From Bacillota bacterium (GTDB lineage: Bacteria; Bacillota; Clostridia; Oscillospirales; Oscillospiraceae), in NCBI GenBank assembly GCA_028719885.1, contig JAQYLT010000017.1:1-64000 (forward strand): DNA of 64,000 nucleotides. Direction: 5' to 3'. The notes under the pieces are model-generated. The model saw only the letters and a program-made list of their open reading frames with translations, did no database searches and was not told where the DNA came from. Shown here one piece after another: positions 27,276-35,358 of the stretch. A program made the translations under genes and the position numbers. Each line of letters starts with the position of its first letter. Positions within the stretch are counted from its first letter, which is position 1.

Positions 27276-27803
27276 TTAGAACTTATCCACCAGGTCCCGC
27301 AGGAACTGCAGCACACCCATGGGAATGTTGACCTGGAGCAGCTTGTAGAACACCAGCCACATACCCAGGGGAACCAGAACGGCAATCAGCACCAGCTGCA
27401 CTGGCTTGCGAACGCCGATGAGCCACATGACGATGCCGGAGAGAATCATGCTCACAAACACATAGCCCAGGCTGCGGAATCCCCAGACATAGAGCGCACA
27501 CAGGGCAATGACGAACAGGGCCGCCAGGACGCCCTTGTCCTTGATGAAATTCATGCTTTCTGCCTTTTGGGCCAGGGGGTCATCGTCCTTCATCCGCAGC
27601 AGCTTGTGCACGGACTGAATCAGCAGAATTGCCGTAAACACCGCCATGCCCACAATCATAATCCGGGGGAAGGTACTGGGCTGCACCGCCGCATTCTTGG
27701 CCGTTTTGATATTGCCGGTCTGCACCCAGGCGAATATCTCCAGCGCCGCAAGCAGGAGGGAAACCACCAGATTGGAAAATGCCTTGGTTTGGGTTTTTTT
27801 CAT
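27276..27803 (-). CDS. tctB: TTT transporter small membrane subunit TctB
   Basis: This is a 175-residue protein with four predicted helices, in the TctB/DUF1468 family. The start at 27803 (MKKTQTKAFSN) follows GGATG. The upstream in-frame extension would run through a terminator. It lies between the binding-protein gene and tctA, the normal position. The small subunit is needed for transport but its exact role is unclear. Confidence 0.9.
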   Translation of the reverse strand: MKKTQTKAFSNLVVSLLLAALEIFAWVQTGNIKTAKNAAVQPSTFPRIMIVGMAVFTAILLIQSVHKLLRMKDDDPLAQKAESMNFIKDKGVLAALFVIALCALYVWGFRSLGYVFVSMILSGIVMWLIGVRKPVQLVLIAVLVPLGMWLVFYKLLQVNIPMGVLQFLRDLVDKF

Positions 27804-27838
27804 CAGTTTCACATCCTTTGGGAACTCTTCACAATTTG

Positions 27839-27869
27839 GAAAAGAGCCAGGCATTGCTGCCTGGCTCTT
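27839..27869 (-). terminator. Intercistronic hairpin between tctC and tctB
   Basis: The stem aaagagccaggca / tgcctggctcttt has a 4-base loop. It is probably a partial terminator or mRNA stabiliser that keeps the binding protein in excess over the membrane subunits. Confidence 0.8.
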
Positions 27870-27887
27870 TGGGGCAGTGTATGGAAA

Positions 27888-28865
27888 TTACTCCTCAGCC
27901 TCGATCAGGCCAACGGAAACCATGGCGGCGGGCACGTCAATGGCGGCCTGCTCCAGGTACTCTGCGTAGCCCTCGGCATCCAGATAGGAGATGGCCTGGC
28001 CCAGAGAAGCCATGGTCTCTACGAACTCGGGATCCTCGATGGCAGCGGCGCAGGCAGCCTGCATCTTCTCACGGACTTCCTCATCGCAGCCCTTGGGCAG
28101 AGCCATGCCGCGCTGAGTGGCGTAGAAGATGTCGTAGCCCTGCTCGGCGCAGGTGGGAACATCGGGCATCAGGCTGTTGCGCTCGGTGTCCATAACCCCC
28201 AGGCAAACAAGATCGCCGGACTCGATGAAAGAGCGGGCCTCGGCCAGGGAAACGGTGACGCCCTGGATCTCCTGCTGGGCAGCGGCCTTAACAGCAGCGG
28301 CAGCTCCGTCGGAGTAAGCGATCATCTTGATATCGATGTCGGCAGCGTTCATCAGGTAGCCGCCGGCCACGTGCCAAACGGAGCCGGAGGAGGAGCCGCC
28401 CATCATGACTTCGCCGGGGTTGGCCTTGCAGTAGTCGATGAAAGTGGCGATGTCGGTAATGCCGTTGTCAGCAGCCCACTTGGCGTTGACAGTGACGGTG
28501 GCAGCATCGGTGTTCACACGGCACAGGGGATCGAAATCCTCCCAGGTGTACTCGGACATATCCAGGGGCAGGTAGGAAGCCAGCTCCCAGGTGATGGTGC
28601 CGAAGGTGTAGCCGTCGGGCTCGGCATCAGCAATGGCCTCGTGGCCAATGACGCCGCCGGCGCCGGTCTGGTTGTCAACGGTAATGGTCACGCCCAGCTG
28701 CTTCTCCAGAGCCTTGCAGAAGGCCCGCAGGCAGTTGTCGGTGCCGCCGCCGGCGCCCCAGGGGTTGATGGCCAGGATATCCTTGTCGGGATACTCAGCG
28801 GAAGCGGCGACCGCCATACTGCACACCAGGATAGCGCACAGCAACAGGGACAGAATTTTCTTCAT
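27888..28865 (-). CDS. tctC: TctC/Bug-type periplasmic-style solute-binding protein
   Basis: This is the extracytoplasmic receptor of the TTT transporter. It has a signal peptide (MKKILSLLLCAILVCSMAVAASA). The mature part is a two-lobed Bug fold with NPWGAGGGTDNCLRAF (substrate carboxylate loop) and VDNQTGAGGVIGHEAIA. Length is 325 residues from the ATG at 28865, which has an AAAGGAGG-type site. It may be lipidated or otherwise retained at the Gram-positive membrane, though no clear lipobox cysteine is seen at the cleavage site. Confidence 0.93.
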   Translation of the reverse strand: MKKILSLLLCAILVCSMAVAASAEYPDKDILAINPWGAGGGTDNCLRAFCKALEKQLGVTITVDNQTGAGGVIGHEAIADAEPDGYTFGTITWELASYLPLDMSEYTWEDFDPLCRVNTDAATVTVNAKWAADNGITDIATFIDYCKANPGEVMMGGSSSGSVWHVAGGYLMNAADIDIKMIAYSDGAAAAVKAAAQQEIQGVTVSLAEARSFIESGDLVCLGVMDTERNSLMPDVPTCAEQGYDIFYATQRGMALPKGCDEEVREKMQAACAAAIEDPEFVETMASLGQAISYLDAEGYAEYLEQAAIDVPAAMVSVGLIEAEE

Positions 28866-28984
28866 TTTTGTTTCCTCCTTTAAAATTGCCAGCAAATTGC
28901 CCAAGTTTCTTTTGCATTTCGCTGGTCTTTTGTGCCATTTTATCATGGTGGTATCTGTTTGTCAACTTGACATTTCCCGTCAAC

Positions 28985-29995
28985 TTATGGATAATCCGGA
29001 CATAATTCGTCCAGGACCCGGAAGCTGCCCAGGCCGGACAGAGGGAGGCCCTTTTCCTGGGTGTATTGCTCCACCCGGCAGAAGAAGCCGTCCTGCTCCA
29101 AAACATCCGCAATGGCCTGGCGCAGGGGATTTTTCCCGCTGACGATCACCCGGGTTTCCCGGCTCAGCTTCAGCGCGCGGGAGCCCCGGAGGCTCTGCAC
29201 ATCGCCGGAGAGCACCACGCCCAAAAGGAAATTGGCAATTTTCTCCTTATCCTTTTCCCCAAACTGGTTGAGGATTCTCGCCGCGAAGGCACCCCGGGCC
29301 AGTCCGGCGGCTTTTCCGGTTTCAAAGCCCCGGAGGACCATCTCCCGGCAGTAGCCGTCCTCGCTCACAAAGCGGCGGCCCACCGCGTCGGCGACGATGG
29401 TGTGGCCCGTGATGCAGTCCAGGAGTTCCCCAGTAATGGTGGTAAGGCATCCAGTGATTCTCCCCTGTTCATCGGTGGCAACGAACTTGGTGTGGGAGCC
29501 AGGCAGGACCAGAAGATAGGGCGTCCCCCTGGGATAGGCATCCAGAATGGCCAGGGTTTCCACTTCCTCCCCCCGCATCATGTCCATGGTTTCAAAATTC
29601 TCCGCCGTGATCTCCCCCACGGCGTTTTTCACCCCGGGAATGAACCGGATTGGCACCGGGCACACATCCTCCAGCAGCACCTCCCTGCTTCCCCTGGCCA
29701 ATTCCCCCGCCCCGGCAGGAGCGGGAACGTGAGGCAGCTCATAAAGGCCCATGTTGGAGGTGATCATCCCGCTGGCCAGAATTCCCTCCACATCGGAATA
29801 TCCAATCTCCCCCAATCGGAGCAGCTCTTCCAGGCAGCCGCGCACCGCCGACTTTAATTTGGAATTGTTTCCCGCTGCGGCGGTATCGTGGACCCCCACC
29901 TCCGCCCCGGAGCGGGCGATCAGCCTCCTGCTGCCGTCCCAAAGATAGGCCCGGGTGTTGGTGGTGCCTGCGTCAATGGTAATGGTATACTTCAT
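28985..29995 (-). CDS. dgoK: 2-dehydro-3-deoxygalactonokinase
   Basis: DgoK phosphorylates 2-keto-3-deoxygalactonate (KDGal) with ATP. The N terminus ITIDAGTTNTRAYLWDG is the ASKHA-type phosphate loop. Further motifs are LASGMITSNMGL and PGSHTKFV. The length of 336 is normal. It follows the aldolase gene by 15 bases and precedes tctC. Together they form a galactonate-type catabolic and uptake operon, although the related KDG pathway cannot be excluded. Confidence 0.9.
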   Translation of the reverse strand: MKYTITIDAGTTNTRAYLWDGSRRLIARSGAEVGVHDTAAAGNNSKLKSAVRGCLEELLRLGEIGYSDVEGILASGMITSNMGLYELPHVPAPAGAGELARGSREVLLEDVCPVPIRFIPGVKNAVGEITAENFETMDMMRGEEVETLAILDAYPRGTPYLLVLPGSHTKFVATDEQGRITGCLTTITGELLDCITGHTIVADAVGRRFVSEDGYCREMVLRGFETGKAAGLARGAFAARILNQFGEKDKEKIANFLLGVVLSGDVQSLRGSRALKLSRETRVIVSGKNPLRQAIADVLEQDGFFCRVEQYTQEKGLPLSGLGSFRVLDELCPDYP

Positions 29996-30010
29996 CGCAA
30001 TGTACCCTCC

Positions 30011-30661
30011 CTACACCTGCGCCGCGCTTACAAATTCCTCCGCCAGCGCCTTCAATCCGGCATAGTCGCCTTTTTGAATCAGCTCCCGGTCCGTCAGGTT
30101 GGAGCCGATGCCCGCGCCGATGAAGCCCGCTTTTAAAAAGGAGGGCAGATTCTGCTGGTCCACGCCGCCCACGGCAATCATGGGAATGTGGTTCAGCGGG
30201 GCCATCACCGCCTTGCAGTAGCCCAGGCCCAGGTTTCCGGCAGGAAAGAGCTTGATGATCTCCGCCCCGGCGGCATAGGCCCGGGCAATCTCCGTGGGGG
30301 TCATGGCCCCGGGAATGGCGCACATCCCCTGCTCCACCGCCAGACGGATGACCTGCTCGTCCACATTGGGGGCCAGAATGAATTCCGCCCCGGCCTGCTT
30401 CGCCGCCAGCACCTCCTGCTGTGACATCACCGTCCCGGCTCCCACATATAGCTCCGCTCCGAAGGCCTCCTTTGCCCACTGGATCGCACCGGCGGTATCC
30501 TCCAGCCGGGAGGGCGACTTCTGATTAAAGGTCACCTCCAGCAGCCGGATGCCCCCGTCAAAAAGTGCCTGCACCACCGGCTTGATACACTCGGGCTGGA
30601 TTCCCCGGAGGATGGCCGTAATCCGGTGCTGCCTTGTTGCTTCCAAAATATTCGGTTTCAA
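30011..30661 (-). CDS. KDPG/KDPGal aldolase
   Basis: This class I aldolase splits 2-keto-3-deoxy-6-phospho-gluconate or -galactonate to pyruvate and glyceraldehyde 3-phosphate. Motifs include GIRLLEVTFNQKSP, GAGTVMSQQEV and the Schiff-base lysine in IIKLFPAGNLG. Length is 216 residues. It is the first gene of the operon with dgoK. The partner favours the galactonate branch, but the enzyme family does not decide between epimers from sequence alone. Confidence 0.92.
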   Translation of the reverse strand: MKPNILEATRQHRITAILRGIQPECIKPVVQALFDGGIRLLEVTFNQKSPSRLEDTAGAIQWAKEAFGAELYVGAGTVMSQQEVLAAKQAGAEFILAPNVDEQVIRLAVEQGMCAIPGAMTPTEIARAYAAGAEIIKLFPAGNLGLGYCKAVMAPLNHIPMIAVGGVDQQNLPSFLKAGFIGAGIGSNLTDRELIQKGDYAGLKALAEEFVSAAQV

Positions 30662-30675
30662 TCTCCTCGCTCCTT

Positions 30676-31114
30676 ATTTTATAGTGTGCTTATCGGCATG
30701 ACTCGGCAATCCGGCAAATTGGAATTTGTAGAGATGTTTCGTAGGGAATGCATTCATGCATTCCGCCCTGGTCGCAAATCACCGGGGGGTATTGAATCGA
30801 AAAAACGTTACGTTTTGCGTAGGGAACGGATTCATCCGTTCCGAAAGGTCGGTGAACCTCCGTGGTTCGTTGGTTGGTAACGGGTTCCAATTTATTCCCA
30901 ACAATGATCCATTCAACATACCTCGATAAAATGTTGCCAAGGCGGAATGCATAAATGCATTCCCTACGCAAATAACAACATTCTTATGATGATTCGAAAC
31001 AGGGTGCTTACCGGAACGGGCGGAACGGATAAATCCGTTCCCTACGAATCACCTCTGCATATTCCTATTTCTCGAAATGCTGACTCAAACCGATATGCAC
31101 ATTTTATAGTGTGT
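30676..31114. repeat. Large composite repeat array with terminal inverted repeats
   Basis: About five palindromic units alternate between ggaatgcat-type and ggaacggat-type cores. The outer ends are ttttatagtgtgcttatcgg on the left and accgatatgcacattttata on the right, which are near-complementary. The same terminal motif bounds the array at 20049-20448. The 653-base gap holds no gene; only the promoter of the PilZ gene lies beyond the array. Confidence 0.72.
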
Positions 31115-31241
31115 ATCCATCCTACCACATCCTGTCGGATTTCTCAAGAGGGGAACCACTCTCGCCCGCCTCCCGTCAAATGGACCTGTTTCTATGAGGA
31201 TTTTTTGTTGAAAAAATTACAAAATGATTTCAAAAAGCAAA

Positions 31242-31270
31242 TTGACAGAAAACGGTAATGCTGGTATAAT
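31242..31270 (+). promoter_or_regulatory. Promoter of the surface-fibre locus (PilZ operon)
   Basis: A perfect TTGACA (31242-31247), a 17-base spacer and a perfect TATAAT (31265-31270) lie 45 bases before the PilZ gene start. It is one of the strongest promoters in the window. Confidence 0.9.
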
Positions 31271-31314
31271 GTAGTATCGAGGTATAGACGATCAAGAAAG
31301 GACGGTGGCAGAAT

Positions 31315-31998
31315 ATGGCTGACGAATTACGCATCCGTTCAGGCACCAAGCTGCGCCTGGCGCTGGATGCCCCCCTGGGAAAAGAGCCGGAATTTAATCT
31401 CATCTGCACCTTCGTAAAGGCGCTGGACACCGCCACCTTTTTGATTTCCATTCCCATGCGCGATGGTGCGCCCCTGCCGCTGGACGAGCAGCAGAAGCTC
31501 CTCATTTGCTACGGCTCCGATGCCGATGCCAAGATCGTGGCCGGCTATGCCGACGATGTGGTAAAAGAGGGAATCCGCCGGTGCTGGAAAATCCGCCGGG
31601 TTTCCGAGCAGCGTCAGTTCTTCCGCCGGACGGACGAACGTTTAAAGGTCACCATCCCCATTCGGTTTATTCAGCCCACCTGGCGTCCCAATGAAGACGG
31701 CATCATCCCCCCGGAAGAGGGCATGACCTTGGATATCTCCGCCGGTGGTCTTGCCACCTACCTCAACCGCCCTCTGGCCGTGGGCGAGGTGTGCGAAATG
31801 ACCCTGCCTTCCATCGGCACCGCCAAAGAGGGCAGAGAGATCTCCGGCGCGGTGGCTGTGGTCTGCTGGGCCCGGGAGGCCCCCAAGGGGAGCCCTTTCC
31901 GGCGGGTGGCCGGCTTCCAGTTCCGGTTTGCCGACAGCGTAGAGCGTCAGCAGATGCAGGATTATGTGGCAAATATCAAAAAGCGGTATAAGCTATGA
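31315..31998 (+). CDS. YcgR-like PilZ-domain c-di-GMP receptor
   Basis: The 227-residue cytoplasmic protein has an N-terminal YcgR-like β-domain (about 1-95) and a C-terminal PilZ domain. The c-di-GMP-binding motifs are R100-QFFRR and D140-ISAGG, matching RxxxR and D/NxSxxG. It is the first gene of the fibre locus. Its stop overlaps the next gene's start (ATGA). This links c-di-GMP, the usual sessile-life signal, to expression, assembly or export of the downstream fibre system. No transmembrane segment is present. Confidence 0.88.
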   Translation: MADELRIRSGTKLRLALDAPLGKEPEFNLICTFVKALDTATFLISIPMRDGAPLPLDEQQKLLICYGSDADAKIVAGYADDVVKEGIRRCWKIRRVSEQRQFFRRTDERLKVTIPIRFIQPTWRPNEDGIIPPEEGMTLDISAGGLATYLNRPLAVGEVCEMTLPSIGTAKEGREISGAVAVVCWAREAPKGSPFRRVAGFQFRFADSVERQQMQDYVANIKKRYKL

Positions 31999-33095
31999 CA
32001 GATACCAAGGAAACACAGGTTCCCACGCCTGAGGCAGACATCCCGGAGAAAGCCGCTCCCCAGACAGTTGAGCAAACGCCCCCCGGCAAGAAAAAATCCA
32101 AGCGACGCTCCAAACGGAAAGACGATAAAATGCTCCGCATTGAAGAGCTGGAAGCGCTCATGGCGCAAACCCACGGCCAGGTGGACCCGGAGACCATCGT
32201 CAGTATGTACATGCCCCACCGCAAGCGCAGGCTGCTGGGCGCGGCCCTGCTGCGGATGGACAAGCTGTGGCTCTGGTTCCTGGCGCTGATGCTGGCGGTG
32301 GCCGTGCTGTTCATCGCCGCGTTCATGCAGGAAAAGATGGGCAATTTCACCATCAACCTGAACCGTCTGGAGCTGTTCCGCAAGGGCATCGCCATCGACG
32401 ATGACCCCTACTTCTCCAACCCCACCGCAAGGCTCACCGCCGCCACGGTGATTGACGCCACCAACATCTCCATCGAGGATATCCCCGCCGATGTGGACGA
32501 GATCGACGGCGGCCACAACGGCGAAAACTACATGGCCTACACCTACTACGTCCGCAACGCGGGCAAGGAGGATGTGTACTACACCGCCAGCATCACCCTG
32601 GACGCCTGCTCCAAGGGCGCGGAGGAAGCGGTGCGGGTTGCGGTTTGGCGCAACGGCAAGCGCACGGTTTATGCCATGCCCTCCGCCACCGGTGAGCCGG
32701 AGGAGGACTGCGTGAATTTCGAGAGCCCTACCACCGTGTGCAGCTTCACCGAGGAAGAATTCCTGGTGGGCAACGTGGATAAATACACCATCGTCATCTG
32801 GATGGAAGGCGATGACCCGGAGTGCGTGGACCGCATCGTGGGCGGCTCTGTGGAGTTCAGTATGAACATCTTCTCCGACGATGATAACCAGGACAGCCTG
32901 ATTGTGAAATTCGTTCAGGATATCTGGGATACCCTGGTGAATGATAAGCCCATCAGCGCCGCCGGCAACGACGCGCCGAACTATTATAAGAGCGGCGATG
33001 TCAACTGGTTCAACCGGAGAAATCAGGATAATATGACCCAGGACGAGGACGAGCAGGAGGACCCGACCGAGCAGACAGGGCAGGCCGCTTCCTAG
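31995..33095 (+). CDS. Membrane-anchored fibre-related protein with TasA-family-like C-terminal motif
   Basis: This 366-residue protein has a long basic cytoplasmic N terminus (KKKSKRRSKRKDD), one transmembrane helix at about residues 89-111, and an extracytoplasmic domain. The C-terminal WMEGDDPEC motif is shared with the exported proteins encoded downstream. Unlike them it has no cleavable SipW-type leader, so it should stay in the membrane. Its coupling to the PilZ gene suggests a membrane base or receptor for the fibre that interacts with PilZ. That role is inference from context. Confidence 0.7.
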   Translation: MTDTKETQVPTPEADIPEKAAPQTVEQTPPGKKKSKRRSKRKDDKMLRIEELEALMAQTHGQVDPETIVSMYMPHRKRRLLGAALLRMDKLWLWFLALMLAVAVLFIAAFMQEKMGNFTINLNRLELFRKGIAIDDDPYFSNPTARLTAATVIDATNISIEDIPADVDEIDGGHNGENYMAYTYYVRNAGKEDVYYTASITLDACSKGAEEAVRVAVWRNGKRTVYAMPSATGEPEEDCVNFESPTTVCSFTEEEFLVGNVDKYTIVIWMEGDDPECVDRIVGGSVEFSMNIFSDDDNQDSLIVKFVQDIWDTLVNDKPISAAGNDAPNYYKSGDVNWFNRRNQDNMTQDEDEQEDPTEQTGQAAS

Positions 33096-33143
33096 TCCCT
33101 TGCCTCTCTCTTGGACAAACATCATTCGCTTTGTGTTTAAGTC

Positions 33144-33284
33144 GTAGGGCGGGCGGCTTGCCCCCGCCGTACAGCATGATCTTCTTTTCTGATTTGCCTA
33201 CGTGCAGAGGTAATCTTTCCCGTTATTTTTAGATATTTTTCTGATTGGCACGTTATCGCGGCGGGGGCAAGCCACCCGCCCTAC
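33144..33284. repeat. 26-bp inverted repeat (25/26) flanking 89 bp
   Basis: gtagggcgggcggcttgccc (33144 onward, arm to 33169) is complementary, with one mismatch, to the arm at 33259-33284. The 89-base interior is AT-rich compared with the arms. The pair lies 135 bases upstream of the fibre gene. A related single arm occurs near 20290, so it may be a REP-type element. The arrangement is also that of a small invertible promoter switch. The rest of the 33096-33418 gap shows only short hairpins close to the ribosome-binding site. Confidence 0.75.
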
Positions 33285-33418
33285 GATATCAAACGTCAAA
33301 TAAATGGCATCGCCCAAAAGGGGCAGAAAGAACATATACCCACCGCTCCACAACAGCGGTCGATATATTCCCCCGCCGGGACGCCGGAGGGGAAAACAAT
33401 ACAAAAGGAGGAAATTCT

Positions 33419-34312
33419 ATGAATTCCAAAGCAATCAAACGCCAACTGCTGGCCGCCATTGCCATGGTCCTGGTCGCTGCTTTGGCACTGGGCAGTTCTA
33501 CCTATGCATGGTTTGTGCAAGCTGGTTCTGTCACGGCTGAAGGTTTGCATGTTAATGTGAAAGCCACAGGAGGTCTCCTGATTAAATTTAATGGCGCAAA
33601 CGATCAGTGGGGTGTAACTGCTACCGCGCATATGGAATCAGACGAAAATATGGCTAACCTTAAGCCTGTTTCTACTCATAACCTCGTCAACTGGGCTACT
33701 GCTGATGCGGCTCAACCTGGAAGTTTTGAGAGGAATGACGATACTTATAAGGCAGTAACCGTCACAAAGAACGCAAAAGGCACCGACCTGCAAGCAGGTA
33801 CTGAATATGTTATAATGAAACAGTTTGCCATTCGTGCAGCAAATGCTACCGATGTGATGGGCTTAAAAGTTAGCGACGTAAAGATTACTAAAACCGCTGG
33901 TGGCACAGATAATGTAGAGCAGCAGCTGAATTCTTCACTGAGAGTAGCTTTGGAATATAAAGTTGGAAGTGCAGGAACTTTCACAAAGTACATTTCTGCT
34001 CCGGTAACAACTGCTGACCGCAAAGGTGCCACGAGTTACAACGTATACGAAGTCAATACGAGTGGAAAGGGTGCCAACACTTCTGCTGATACTACTCACG
34101 CAATGCCTTTTAACCAACTGCTGAACTATGAAATGATTGATATTAATACTCCTGTTCCTACGACTGACGAAGAGGCTGTCATTGTTAATGTCTATATTTG
34201 GTTTGAGGGGCAGGATCCGGCTCTGTTCACGAATAATGTTCTTGCTGATGAAGACGTGAACATCAGCATTGAATTTTCTTGCCTCGCCGGTGGCAATGCA
34301 ACCAATGCCTAA
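33419..34312 (+). CDS. SipW-dependent TasA-like fibre subunit, expressed copy (A)
   Basis: This is an exported protein of 297 residues. The leader MNSKAIKRQLLAAIAMVLVA continues to SSTYAWFV, the SipW-type cleavage region. The C terminus has VNVYIWFEGQDP, the family motif, but lacks its usual cysteines. AAAGGAGG precedes the start. Leader DNA is GC-rich, while DNA after the TATGCATGGTTTGTG word (33503-33517) is clearly AT-richer, so the gene looks like a fixed leader joined to a variable body. The body is paralogous to the reversed copy at 36360-37190. A GC hairpin follows the stop. Confidence 0.85.
   Translation: MNSKAIKRQLLAAIAMVLVAALALGSSTYAWFVQAGSVTAEGLHVNVKATGGLLIKFNGANDQWGVTATAHMESDENMANLKPVSTHNLVNWATADAAQPGSFERNDDTYKAVTVTKNAKGTDLQAGTEYVIMKQFAIRAANATDVMGLKVSDVKITKTAGGTDNVEQQLNSSLRVALEYKVGSAGTFTKYISAPVTTADRKGATSYNVYEVNTSGKGANTSADTTHAMPFNQLLNYEMIDINTPVPTTDEEAVIVNVYIWFEGQDPALFTNNVLADEDVNISIEFSCLAGGNATNA
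33503..33517 (+). repeat. Left arm of the 15-bp inverted repeat (putative inversion site)
   Basis: The word TATGCATGGTTTGTG encodes Tyr-Ala-Trp-Phe-Val in frame at codons 29-33 of the fibre gene. Its perfect reverse complement is at 37176-37190, where it is read in the same codon phase on the minus strand. I found no other exact copy in the window. Confidence 0.85.
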
Positions 34313-34320
34313 CGGAGAAA

Positions 34321-34344
34321 TTTCCCGCCCCCTCGTGGGGCGGG
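34321..34344 (+). terminator. Hairpin after fibre gene A
   Basis: cccgcccc / ggggcggg with a 5-base loop lies just after the stop. No T run follows, but a second, stronger hairpin lies at 34398-34444. Confidence 0.6.
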
Positions 34345-34376
34345 TACACCCGTGAAATAATCACGCGAAGATGTAT

Positions 34377-34444
34377 CGCCATGGTTGTGGCATGGCGGGC
34401 ATACCCCAGGGTACAGAAATTGCTGCACCCTGGGGTATGCTTTT
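34377..34444. repeat. 68-bp double-hairpin direct repeat, copy 1 (contains a terminator)
   Basis: The sequence has a small hairpin (cgccatg / catggcg) followed by a large one (gcataccccagggt / accctggggtatgc) and TTTT. It is 66/68 identical to 35634-35701. The two copies bracket the DUF3791/DUF3990 module in direct orientation. Confidence 0.85.
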
Positions 34445-34496
34445 GTTCTTTTCGGAGATATAAGGAAATCAGTCCCGTTCGTTCACAAAAAACCTG

Positions 34497-34525
34497 TTGA
34501 TAATCCGAAAAAATCGAGCTATACT
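34497..34525 (+). promoter_or_regulatory. Promoter of the DUF3791/DUF3990 module
   Basis: TTGATA (34497-34502), a 17-base spacer and TATACT (34520-34525) lie about 35 bases before the first gene, which also has an AAGGAGGGG site. The module therefore has its own strong expression signals. Confidence 0.75.
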
Positions 34526-34558
34526 AAAGAAGAGATGTGAACAAGGAGGGGATTTCCT

Positions 34559-34783
34559 ATGAGTGAACGCCAAATTGATATTGCTGATATGCAGTGCTGG
34601 GTTTTTCGCATGGCGCAATCAAAATGGAATATGTCCCCAGCCGATTGCACCGCGCTCTTCAAAAAGTACGATATCCTCGGCTTCATTTCCGAGTGCTACG
34701 ATATTCTCCATGTCAATGGATATGCCTGTGTCCTTCACGACGTTGAAATGCTCTTAAGAAACCGAGGTGTTGCCGTATCATAG
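34559..34783 (+). CDS. DUF3791 family small protein (probable antitoxin-like partner)
   Basis: This is a 74-residue protein of the DUF3791 type, which is regularly encoded immediately before DUF3990 proteins. It is predicted all-helical, with the typical ending YDILHVNGYACVLHDVEMLL. It precedes the ADP-ribosyltransferase-like gene by 14 bases. In such modules the small protein is a candidate antitoxin or chaperone, but I know of no settled mechanism. Its AT-rich, non-operon character and flanking direct repeats suggest acquisition as a cassette. Confidence 0.75.
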   Translation: MSERQIDIADMQCWVFRMAQSKWNMSPADCTALFKKYDILGFISECYDILHVNGYACVLHDVEMLLRNRGVAVS

Positions 34784-34797
34784 AACTGTACGATGAA

Positions 34798-35358
34798 ATG
34801 CTCCTGTACCACGGAAGCTACATTGGCATTCCAGAAATCGATCTTGACCGTTGCTTTCATGGTCTCGACTTTGGACGTGGCTTTTACCTTACATCCTCTT
34901 ATGAGCAGGCATACCATTATGTCCAGCTTTCAGTCAGGAAGGCTATCCGCCTTGGAACCGTCTCTGAGGACTTTGACCCTGATGATGGGCAGATTTCTGT
35001 ATACAAATTCCACTATGACCCCAACATTCTTGCTTACTGCTTTCAGGGAGCAAGTGTTGAATGGCTGCATTTCGTAGCTGGAAACCGAAAAAAGGATTTG
35101 TTTCCGCAGCTCATAAAGAAATACAGCACTATTGATATCATCGGCGGTAAGATTGCTGATGATCAAACTGCTCGAACGCTTCAGCGCTATATCAGTGGAG
35201 CAGATTTTGGAGTTCCGGGGACTCCAGAGGCAGATAGAGAAGCAGTCAAAAAGCTATTGCCCAACCGTCTGCAGGATCAATTCTGCTTCCGTACCCAGGA
35301 TGCCATAGACCATCTGGAATTCATAAGGAGTGACCGCTATGGAGACATCAAGCTGTAA
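34798..35358 (+). CDS. DUF3990 family ADP-ribosyltransferase-like protein (putative toxin)
   Basis: The 186-residue protein begins LLYHGSYIGIPEIDL and continues HGLDFGRGFYLTSSYEQAYHY. The H-G and F-G-x-G-F-Y-L-T-x patterns mark the ADP-ribosyltransferase-like fold of DUF3990. The start is uncertain: the frame is open a few codons upstream, and the ATG at 34798 gives the family's usual N terminus. It overlaps the third gene. A toxin or host-modifying role is inferred from fold and from pairing with DUF3791. Confidence 0.78.
   Translation: MLLYHGSYIGIPEIDLDRCFHGLDFGRGFYLTSSYEQAYHYVQLSVRKAIRLGTVSEDFDPDDGQISVYKFHYDPNILAYCFQGASVEWLHFVAGNRKKDLFPQLIKKYSTIDIIGGKIADDQTARTLQRYISGADFGVPGTPEADREAVKKLLPNRLQDQFCFRTQDAIDHLEFIRSDRYGDIKL

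Noticed and set aside
33096-33418. A c-di-GMP (GEMM-type) riboswitch before the fibre gene
   Set aside because: The leader contains hairpins, but I could not find the conserved GEMM core sequence or its tetraloop arrangement. A covariance-model search would be needed to exclude it.
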